A DNA stretch of 64,000 nucleotides from Xanthostigma xanthostigma (Eukaryota; Arthropoda; Insecta; Raphidioptera; Raphidiidae), in NCBI GenBank assembly GCA_963575645.1, contig OY754470.1:25216501-25280500 (forward strand). Reading direction: 5' to 3'. Positions 49,201-61,200 of the stretch are shown here, piece by piece. The translations under genes were made by a program, and so were the position numbers. The number at the start of each line of letters is the position of its first letter. The stretch's first letter is position 1. The notes under the pieces are model-generated. The model saw only the letters and a list, made by a program, of their open reading frames with translations, did not search any database and was not told where the DNA came from.

Positions 49201-52200
49201 TGAAAAGTGATTTTTGACCTAAACTAGTACCATTCCCCACTTGTGGGTTGGAATGGTAATATATTTTAGTAACCGAACAACTGGCAGCACAGCAAACATT
49301 TTAAACGAGTACTACTCACAATCGAATTGCCTTCATAAAGAACACTCAGTTCCTGTATTGGGTATTATATAAGTGAAAGAATAATAATCTGGTACCTTCA
49401 TAAATCATTTTTTTTTTAATAGAAGTTCATCGACAGAAGAATCGGATTTAAAAATTGAGAAGATTTTAACATCGAATTTACAAAGTTATACGTATTATTT
49501 GCAAAAATTAAATTCAGAACAAATAAGTGCCGCCAGTGATCTTAACAAAAAAATAGTTTCAAATTCGTCATTTTGGAAATTGGCAAAGCATAATTCTCCA
49601 CCAGTGCGTACCGCTTGGTTTAATACTTTGTCAATGCTTTGTCATCGCGCGCCGTTTTTATTGGAAGACGAGAAAAATCATATGACCACCGCAGTTATGG
49701 CGAACTTAGACGAAACCGATCCTACGGTGCTACCCGCTGTTTGGGAAGCAGCTCTTCTAACATTGTCCACTGTGAAGGTATGAAAAAAACAGTGCTGTAA
49801 TTATTTAATGTAAATAACGAGTGTGTTGGTTTCTACTCCTTGAAAATTTCCATAAAAATTATGTAAGGCGCACGCGCAGTCCTAAAATATAATGCGCATG
49901 CGCGCCCATTATTTTGAAGGATATAAAAAAAGAAACCAACGGACATGTTGTATATTTCTATCTTTGCTTCTTTATTTTTGTCTGATGTTGGACTACAATC
50001 ACAAATATAATGTACTTCGAATTTATCTTTTCGATTTGTAGGATTGGTGGACTCATGTTAGTGTAGATAAATTGGTTCTACCGAAGTTATGGAGAGTGTT
50101 ACGGGAAGGGGGGCAAGGCAGTGCGACAACTATCTATCCAAATCTGCTTCTACTAATATCGCACTTCCCGCCAATCTCCGATGTTCATTCGTTCTATAAT
50201 AATTTCTTTGAAAACATGCTAATGGGGTATGTATAACTTTAATTGAGCTTTTTCAATACATTCAGATATATTATTTTCCGTTAAACCTTTCACATACCTA
50301 CTGTAGATTTCTTATTATCGCGAGTAGATTAGAGATTATAGACGCTCAATAATTTATTAGGATCTATTGATTGTCAAACCGATTGGTGACCGATTGAATG
50401 ATATTGGCGTGATATTTAATTGAAGTTCAAATAGTGACAACTTTTTTAAGTAAAAATTCTTTTGGCACGGTAGGGTAAAACTGATTCTTTCGATTGAAAA
50501 TGCAACACTTGTATCGCGATGTAAGTATACTGTACACAGTATATACAGTATGTAAACACGTAAGGTGCACATAGGGAAATTAACATTGGGAAAAAATGAC
50601 TGGATCAGAGTAAGCTTTGAAATCTTGTTTTTCAATTTGACAGATAATATTCTTTTGCAAAATGAATGTGTATACTACCGAAGAAAATATTCAAATGATT
50701 ACAACATAATCGGACTTTTTTTATTAATGGGACATTAAATTCCCAAAAATACTTAAATATGGTGCGAGATCAAATATCTCCGCCTATTCGTGTTGAACCT
50801 AAAGACATTGGGTCACTAATTTACCAACGCGCATACGTCATACCAGTCAGACAATTTTTTAATGAAATGTTTCCAAACAGATGGAGTTGTTTTTTTGTTT
50901 TATTTTTGTACAAAAAAATTAAAATAATGATTTATAAGAGCTTTTTATTATTAAAAAAGCCAAGTATAATAAAAATAAATCAAAATAAAATAGAAATCCT
51001 CAAGATTACCACGATAATTCAATAGAAATAACAATTAATGCAGTCATGGCTAACTCTGATCCAAGTATTTTTTTCCCAATGCTAATTTCCCTATGTGCGC
51101 CTTACGCGTTTACATACTGTATATCGAATATAACGACATTTCAGCTGTAATGACCAAACATAAGAGTCCCGTTTGATTTCCGTATTAAATACGAATAAAA
51201 TATATTGATTATTACGATGTTGATTTTAACGATAAATCAATTATAAGGACTGATTTTTTGTAATATGGTATAGATTTTAGCGTTATTACACAGGGAAACG
51301 TACAGAATTAAACCTAGTATACATTATGCTAAGGTGACAGCGAGTAACCTGAAGGTCGTAGGTTTGATCCCGGCGGTCGGTGCTATAATTATTAATTTTT
51401 TACAATTATACCAGTTTTACTTATTTAGTGTGTAGTGTAAAATACATGGTCTTTTTTTTATTAGATTAAAGCAACGCTCGATTTTACAAAGTCGTTCAGA
51501 AATTGCAGCTGTTGCGACATCGTTTCTGGAGTGTTTACGCTACGTAATTATGAAAAATCAATCAAACGAGGAATTATGTATAGATTTACTTAAAATTCGA
51601 TTGATGACGGCGATAGATTGGATCATTTATGAAGGACACTCGGTTTCAAAAGTATTTTTTTGCCAGTTGTCAATTCTGATACACTATTGGAGTCGATACC
51701 GCAATCATTCTGATTTCCCGACTTATAGCAAATTATTGGAGATTTTTTGGATTGAAATAGACACTTTGTTTGAAACTTTCTCTTCGACGTCAGATGCACG
51801 GGCTACTAAAAAAATAGTCGCTGAAAAACTAAATGAATTATTACTGTGTTTGAAACGAAACGATCGAATAAAAACAAAAAAACATAACAAAGTACAATTC
51901 GATTCTATAGAAAAAAAACCTGGTGACGATAATAGTACGACTAAATGTTCGGAAACAACCGAAGCTGAAAATGTTGATTTTACTTACCTAGGCGAGTTGA
52001 ATAAACTCATTTTTAAAACTTCTGTAATCTATAAAAACATAATAGAACAAGAAGGGAATTTTGATATAGTGCCGACTTTCTGCCATTTAATTCAAGAGTT
52101 TAACTCAAAAGAACTGTTTGAACATTTATGCGATGAAACCAGCGAACAAGCACATTTAGTCCACTTGCATCAAAAACTATTCATCAATTGGTTAAAAACT

Positions 52201-55200
52201 TCTACCTACATGGATGAAATTATTAACTTAATTTTTACACTTTTCAATTATTTTGACAGTGATGAAAAGAAGATTGTTTTAGAATCTTTCTCAGAGGTTT
52301 GTTAAAAAGATATTCTTTTGCGGTACAGGTCAGTTCGACGCCAACGTTTCGACGCGTGGTCAGTTCGACGCGAGGTCGTTTCGACGCGGGGTCAGTTCGA
52401 CGCCATACTTTTTTTCGTATTTTTTGACGTGAGAACGTCTTATAAATTGATGAATCACCAATCTTATAAATTGATAAAACACCGGCTGCATGCACGAAAA
52501 AGTGTAACGTTCGTAACGCGTAACGTTCTGCCTGACCCTGTGCGTGCTTTTTGCTAATTTCTCGCTCAATTTAAATTAGATCGGTTTGAAACCAGTCTTA
52601 AACGAAAGAGGAGAACATTTTACATAGATTTCGTATAACAGAATTTGCCTAAACAGTTTTTTTATACAAATTTATATAGAAAAATAGCTGTATAAAATAT
52701 AAATGCAATGTTGTCTAATGCATGGCGCGACGCGGTCGGTCGTCTTTGTTTGCCGTACATGGAAATTAGAATATAACGTATGTCTTGTCTTAATATGAAA
52801 ACGGCTGCATTTCTAATGTTTAATTCAATTTTTTGACATTAGTATTTTGTGAAATGCAACGCCTTCTAAGTTAAGTATTGGAATAACTAATTATTATTAG
52901 AACATAATACTTTGACAGTTGCAAACGTCACTTTTGACATTTCTTATCATTCCGACACCAAGGATAAGCGGATTGAAACCAAATTTTGGGAGGTTTAGGT
53001 TATGTATTACGGAATACGTTATCACGTAAAACTATCGTCCGTAAACCGACTTTACAGACAACCAATTTTTTTATTTTTAGAATAACTAGTCCAATTGCTG
53101 GTATTTACAAAAATAATTATTAATCCCTTTTCTTAATTGATTTATCTTTGGTCTGCCATTTTTGAATTTTGAATATTCCGACTATTTGATAGATATCTAT
53201 TTATATTGACGAAAATGCAACTTTTCCACCGCACATTTGGGCAAGCTTTACTGCCAGTATGGACATGACAACAAATTGTTGTGAATTGTTCCACGTAAAG
53301 CTCAACGGGAATTTTTAATAGTAAAGTACAACGACAGGTTTTTCTTATCAACGAAGTAATTCCTGTTGAATTCTTTGTTATAGCTTTTTGGGTTTCACAT
53401 TACCATTTATTATATATATCTATTATATCAGTCATATTACTTATTTATTTGAATCACGCTTCATATATATAACATATAAAATATATGTTATATTATATCA
53501 GGCATATCGCATTTATTTGAATGATGATGCAGTTATTCTAAAAATAAAAAAAAAAACACGAAAAAAGAGTATGGCGTCGAACTGACCCCGTGTCGAAAAG
53601 TACGGCGTCGAACTGACCACGCGTCGAAACGTTGGCGTCGAACCGTCGGCGTCGAAACGACCTGCTTCGGAATAAATACAACGGGGCTTGATTTTAAAAA
53701 ATGACTAATTTCATGTTATAGTTGCCCGAAACCGTCTTACTGAATTGCGTAACGCGCGGCCTTGCGCATCCTCAGAGAGACGATCCGCATGTACGTGATT
53801 GGCTAATGGGTCCTAAAATAACGGCTTTGTTGGCCGACTGTGCGCGTTTGGTGTTGAACAAGCCGACAGCTGCCGGGGCTGTGCACATGCCGCTGTTAAG
53901 ATTGGCGTGCGCTCAGAACGTTAATGGAGGTAAATTATATCAAATGTATTATTTGCTGATTAATCCATTTGACCAATCAGCGTAGGCGCTGGAGCCTGGA
54001 ATGACGTCAGCTGGCGGACCGTTCATTTTTTTTTTAACCTATACTAGGTTCGTTCCAAGCAGCCGTGAACGGTAATAAAACCGTACACAGTCTTGTCACT
54101 GCGCAAGACTAATTTGCGCACTAGCTCAAAAATCGATACTGCGCAAGACAGTCTTGCGCAGTAACAAGACTGTGTACGGTTTTATTACCGTTCGCGGCAG
54201 CTTGGAACGAACTTAATGACATTTGTTTTTAACTAGGATTGTGTAAATCTCTTATCTTAAAACTTCAATTTTTTGCAAATACAGTGTAACCTCTTTATAA
54301 CGTCCTTCGTTATAACGAAAAACTCCCTATAACGTAGGAAGTTTTACAATTTGGTTGGCTTACCTTAAAATCCATACATTAATACCCTCTTTATAGCGCA
54401 ACAGTCATTCTCTATTACGAAGAAATATGTTCATATTTAGGCGTCAGCAAATATTTACATACGTAAAGAGGACCATTATGAACCATCATCATCTATTCAA
54501 CAAGCACTTGATGCCGCTAAACTTATCGAAAAATTCCTATTGTTTAATGAAGATGATTCCACCACACCCAAGACACGCATAAGATACTTAATGAAATACA
54601 AAACAAATATTAGCATAGCAAAAAACGTCAGGCAAAGTAAACAGACTATATTATGTGTTTAGAATAAATTAATTAGGTGAAATTTATTTTTTTTTTCTTC
54701 CCTCCATATAACGAAAACTCTTTATAACGAAAAAAAATGCTCGGTCCCTTGAGATTCGTTATAAAGAGGTTACACTGTAATATCAATATTCTGTCTTGAT
54801 TTCTATAACATTTGTTAAATACTGCCATTAAAGTTTATAAGACAACAATCAATTGACAAGTCCGCCGGATGACGTCATCCCCCTCTACTGTCGAACAGAA
54901 CGAGCCAACCTCTGTGGATGTCTGTAATCACCTAACGTGAAACTACTAGTTATGCTGTGTTAAAAATTTAGATATCTTTTTACCCGGCAATTTTTGTTAT
55001 TTGAAACTAGTGATGTAACGAATATTCGCATTTTTTTGACACTCGCATTCGCAAAATTCATGCGAATATAAATATCAGAGGAAACTCTTTTTTTTTAATG
55101 TGAAAATAGTATCAAATAAGAAAAAAAAAATAATTTCTTAGCATTATTATTAGAAAAGTTTTTTTCTCCTTTCGTTTTATTTATCAGCCTTTACTTTAAC

Positions 55201-58200
55201 ATTAGGTTGCGATTTGCGCGGTCAATCAGCTGCCAAATTTTAGCCTTGAGCAAATGGCGCCAGATTTGAAAACTGAATATTCGCATTCGCTTATTCCATA
55301 TATTAAATATCATCTATATTGCTAGCAAAGATCGGGAGAAAGACTTAAACACTAGGGTACAGACATTTAAACGTCTGTCTCACTTATTATACTCTATGCG
55401 CATGTCCGTGAACGGATGCGCGTCAGTTTGCACATGGAACTAAGCTGTGAAAGGAAGGTGGCGTGCTATGTTCCACTTACAGACGCGACACTTGCGCGCA
55501 ACGAGTCAAGTACAAAAAAGAGATAGAAAAACACTTATTTGCTGTCTCACTTCATGGGCCACGCTTCCACTTACAGCCACTAGCAATATAGAAGTTACTA
55601 ATTCCTAAAAAATTGACATTCGTTAATCACTATTTAAAGCTGGTTTTCTTCTTTTATGCAGTCAGATTTTAGGCTGTTTGACTTTTAATTTTATTATAAT
55701 TTGATTGAGCCTTTTTTCATAACAGTTATTTCTGTATTGTTTCAGAACTTTTGATTAGCAAAGAAGCTTGTAAAGAAATAATCAACATTTTCTGCGAAGC
55801 ATTATTAAACCCGGACAAATATCCTGAGTCGCTGGATACTTGCGCCAGGTTCATGTCAGTAATGTCAGCATTTCTGTATTCGGACGTGAACGCAACGATT
55901 TACGGCGATCAACTGTTGCTTTCGTTGTTTTCACTGTCCTGTAACAGCGCCATTAAGACGGACATTTTGAGCAGCGATACGCTATGGGAAGTCGATACGG
56001 CGTGGCAAGATGCGATTTCCGTTTTTATGAATGACGAAAAGAGTTTTCTGATACTCGTGAAAAAATTTGCACACATTATTCAAAATGAAATTTTATCATC
56101 GAAAAATATCGACGAAGAAATCTTAAAGCGAACTGTGAAAATAATTGTAGACTTCCTCAAAGTTTCTAAACTGTATTTTGGCGGAACTGAAAACGTTTAT
56201 AAAATAGTTAATATATTTGTAGATGAACCTAAAGCCATGGTCGATGCCTGGTTGTTACAGTTGATCAATTTAAATTTATATTCAGAGATAATTAACGGTA
56301 CTTTGAGTTTTATAGACGAGTATCCAACGCATAACGATGTTGGTTATTTTGATACTGTAGATAATATAGAAAGTATAGATATTGACTGTAAGAAATTAAC
56401 GTTATGGATAAATTTAGTATGTATATTGTTGGTGAAGTTGTTCGAAAAGACTTCAATAGAAAATAAGGATTCCAAGGATACGGATGACGACGATGAGGAC
56501 GAAAATATTGAAACCGGATCCCAAGAACCTTTTTTGCAAGACTGCAAAGATGAATTTGTGGATATGATCGTCAGACTAATACATTCATACACTGTGATTA
56601 GAGGAATTGTTGATTCGTATCAAAATGTAAGTGAATTGGTCTAGATTTAGGGATGCGTTTATCAAGCTCCCAGGAAAATAAGTCGTCTTGTTTCTGCGCA
56701 TGTTGATAAATTTTTCCCGACCTCACTGATCCAGGGAATGATCCGATAAGTCGAACGCAGTTAGTTTTCCCCTGTAAGATTCCGATTTTTTTAAACGGAT
56801 TTGGACAACTCTCTCTAACCTCCCGAACTTTCTAAACATACTCTAGATCAGAGGCTCCCAAACTTTTTTGTCTCGTAGACCACTTGCCATGTTTTTCGGT
56901 TTTAGGTAGACCCCCTGCTTATCTGATATTGATTTTTTGCAAATTCATTAATTTCAAATGTATTTTTGACAACCGGTATAGTGCTACTCACTTTGAACGA
57001 TTAAAATTTATAAAGGTAGTGAAATGTGGTGTGAAATGTTTAGTTTTATACATTTATTAATTAAACGAATCAAATTAAAATTTACTTTCTGTTACATACA
57101 ATAACTAAGCAAAAAATAAATGCTTTTAGTGTGAGGGATGAACCTGATGCTTTAATAATAAATTTTCAACATTTAGCATCAATTTAGTTAGATTTAATCT
57201 TAAATCTCTTCGGTTAACGATGTCCAGTTTGTTTCTTTTTTGTTAGGAGATTCACTATCGTTGACCCCCATTTTCATTTCATGGACCCCTTGCAAGTTGT
57301 CGCCGACCCCTGGGGGTCGATATAGACCACTTTGAGAATCACTGCTCTAGATGTTCACTTCGACCGGGAAACCAGAGTGACTTCTGCGCATGTCGATCAA
57401 TTTTTGTCAAACTCACAAAGCAGAACAATACCGTGAGAGTCTAGGGAATGTTTCGATAAGTTTTTTGAACGCACGAATGATGTTAAGTTGTCTCTTCAAT
57501 TTAGCTTTTGGTTTTTCTGAATGCGCCGTCTAGTATACCGCTGTATTGTCTCTCAACTTACAGCTTGGAGTTTGGTCCATTTCTCTCTAGCCTTCTCGGT
57601 TTCAAGTAGTCATATTTAAAAATTAGAAACCCACGATTGTCAGTAGGACAAACCTATTATCTCACTCCTATTTTTTTTATAACGAAATAATCGAATTTAT
57701 AAATTCAAACATCTTTTTTAGACGAAGTATTGTAATGAAATAAGAACGAATGTATCGCTTTTGAAGCTAGAAATGAAAAATCTCATACAAAGTCTTCCTG
57801 AAGATACAGTCAACAAAATAACAGACGTCATAATTTCTAAAGCTCGTACATATGGTTGCTTTTGGGCAAAATCAATTTACTTATTCCATACTGAATTGGT
57901 GTCAGCGAGTGCTGATTTAGTTAAAATTTTTAAAATGAGCATCAAAAAGGAACTGCCCAACTCCGAATTAAATACCGAACTAGGTTGGTTACACATCGTT
58001 CAAGTGTTCGGGAAACATTTATCATTTGATCATGTTGACCTTCAAAATAAAAATCAGATCGCTTCCCTTGTTATTGTGCGTGCTATTCCAATATCGGAAG
58101 ATACTGCAGTACAAACTATGGAAGCGCTTGGAATTGTCAAAGCAATCAAAAGCAGCAACGAAGACGCGCTTTTGTTTGATAAGTAAGTTAAATTGTTTAT

Positions 58201-61200
58201 TTTGATACCAGAAAAATTGTTATCGATATTTAGTTGTATTTATTTTTTTGCGTAGAAATGTATCGTCATGCTCGTGGGACGCAATTGTTAAAGCTACAGA
58301 AATAATTCGGCTGTTGAATTATATTGTCCGTCATCAGCCTTACCAGTTAAGTAGTGTGCAATGGGACTTCATTGAAATTGGTCTCGCCTCGTGGATTTAT
58401 AGTATTGGAAAATCGTTGAAAGAGTTCACGAAACCGAGCGTAAGTTTAATATCATTTCTGTCATGCTTTAGTTTATGCCGTGTGTAGTAAATAAAATTAA
58501 CACTACCATTTTATTTAAAATTTATTGTACAAAGTTGATGTTTATAATTTGTCCTTCTTTTTGAAAACACTAAAATAAGGATTTCTTAAGAAAAAAAACA
58601 TGAGTGCGTGTAATGCATATGCATGGTTGAAGTAAAACATCTTTTAGTTTGTTTTTTCTACTCTCATTTTTTAAGAAATATTCAATCGCAAATTAAATCA
58701 CTCAAAAACGTAATTACGTTGGCTATGCATGTTGGTTTGCTTCCGTAGCTATGTTTCACTTTTCTTTCCGCCATCTGTCAGTCGATGCCTTAAAATAGCG
58801 GAAACTGCGTAAACACGTTACTTCCGTCCAAAAAAATCACTGGAAAACTAGTTGGCTTTGTATTCATTAATTCATTGAAATTCTTGCTGAAATATTGATT
58901 TATTGATTATTTAGGTATCGATGTTTATTGGAGCCGTGTTCGATTTATTCAGCAGCGTGTCACAATTTATTGTCCGTGTCAGTTCAGACGTAGCTATCGG
59001 ACCCGGATATGAAAGTTTAGTAGCGGAATGGAACGAAATTGTGGCAGAAGACGTCAATAAAGGCATTGTAACTGCTTGGATACATATTATCGGTAATATA
59101 TACTAGCTTTTATCCTCCGCGGCTTAGCTCGCACTAATCCAATTTTATATATCAAAATAATTTTGAGTTAGTAAGATTCACCCAAGAAAACTAGACCAGG
59201 AGAGGAAACTTGCTATTCCGAGCTATGAACACGAAAATGCACAAAAAGTGATGAGAGCTGTCATTTAGAACACATTTACTGTACTTTTTATGCCTTGTAC
59301 TGCGCAAAGTAGCAAAAGTTGCGTCTGCGCACATAATATCAATATGTGAATAAGGCCAGCCGCACACGGACTGCTTCAGTCATTGAAATATTTTCTAGGG
59401 AGATTTGTAGTGTCTCCATTGAAAATATTCCACTGGCTGCTTGGTAAATGTCAGTTTCGACTGCTTGAAGCAGCTCGTGTACGGCCGGCCCAAGAAATTA
59501 AAACGACCAGTTTGAAGCAAAGTGCAGGACTAGGAGTTTTTACTACAAAACTAACTATGAAAGTTACACAAAAATTGGAACAATTCGGAACTGATAGAAC
59601 TACATTTTTATTAAATTTATATACAGTATGTAAACGCGTACGGTGCACATAGGGAAATTAGCATTGGGAAAAAATACTTGGATCAGAGTTAGCCATGACT
59701 GCATTAATTGTTATTTCTATTGAATTATCGTGGTAATCTTGAGGATTTCTATTTTATTTGATTTATATTTATTTTACTTGGCTTTTTTAATAATAAAAAG
59801 CTCTTATAAATCATTATTTTAATTTTTTTGCACAAAAATAAAACAAAAAAACAACTCCATCTATTTGGAAACATTTCATTCAAAAATTGTCTGACTGGTA
59901 TGACGTATGCGCGTTGGTAAATCAGTGACCCAATGTCTTTAGGTTCAACACGAATAGGCGGAGATATTTGATCTCGCACCATATTTAAGTATTTTTGGGA
60001 ATTTAATGTCCCATTAATAAAAAAAGTCCGATTATGTTGTAATCATTTGAATATTTTCTTCAGTAGTATACACATTCATTTTGCAAAAGAATATTATCTG
60101 TCAAATTGAAAAACAAGATTTCAAGGCTCACTTTGATCCAGTCATTTTTGCCCAATGTTAATTTCCCTATGGGCACCTTACGTGTTTACATACTGTAGAT
60201 TACTGTTCATCCCGAATTGCCCAAGGATGACAGGACTTGTTATAAACAATATGCCAGTCAAAATAAGAATTACATGTTTATAGAAGGAAAAACATTGTTA
60301 GGTTACGGATATAAATGGCTTGTTTGTGTTGTGATATCTTTTACTAAATACTGTGTATTTATTTAGGTGATTCAAATAAAAGTGCCCTTAAGCAAATACC
60401 ATTACTAAACCACATTTTACCGAGTACGTCTGATATTGCAAGCGATTTAATATTTTCCGGTAAATGCGGAATAAAATGGGAAAAATTCGTGTTTTTGTGC
60501 GCCGATTGTTTGCAACAAAGAAATCCGCCAATAATACAGTCAATTGCGTTTGAAATGTTAATGCATATTTCCGGAAACTTAGTGTCCATCGATGCTGAAA
60601 TACTGAATTCCGATTCGTCAGACACCGTTGACAAATTGACTTTGAATCAGTTCAAATCGGTTTTAGAACTGAATCAAGATATAGTACAAACAATACTCAT
60701 GGACTTCAGGTATACATATTTATATTTTCACTATTATACATGAAAAAATCGCGATAAACTATTATGATTTCGCGTTTTGGTGATTTTATCTACAACGTAT
60801 GAACAAATTCGCGCAATAGAAACACGAATTGTTACAGAAAAAACTGTATATTATTCTTGGAATCGGTGCGAAATTTGTGTAAGCTTACGATGCCAAATAT
60901 AAAGTTATGAAAATTAAAAAAAGTAAATAAACATTTTAGGTTGGGAGAAGAAAGTGCTCATATTGAACCATTCACTGATTCTTTTTCGTACACAAATGGA
61001 TATCTACTTCTTTGGGCTGTGATGTTTAATATGTTAAATCATGCTACCTCTAACGTTAAATATCAATACGGAGATTGGATCAGGTAACAAAGAAATGTAT
61101 TTTCATTTTAGGAAATTCCATTCATTTTTTTTTTCCCCCGATATTTACTGTACAAATTTTGTTTCAGAAATGGAGATTACGTGAAAACATTAATGCAAAA

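Larger units (their letters stand above)
53998..54880. mobile_element. MITE family B, copy 2, with two elements nested inside
   Basis: Left GGAATGACGTCAGCTGGCGG and right CCGCCGGATGACGTCATCC are inverted. Between them lie a family C copy (54047-54213) and a pogo/Tigger-type element (54282-54777). Ltn1 intron 53930-55745. Confidence 0.7.
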
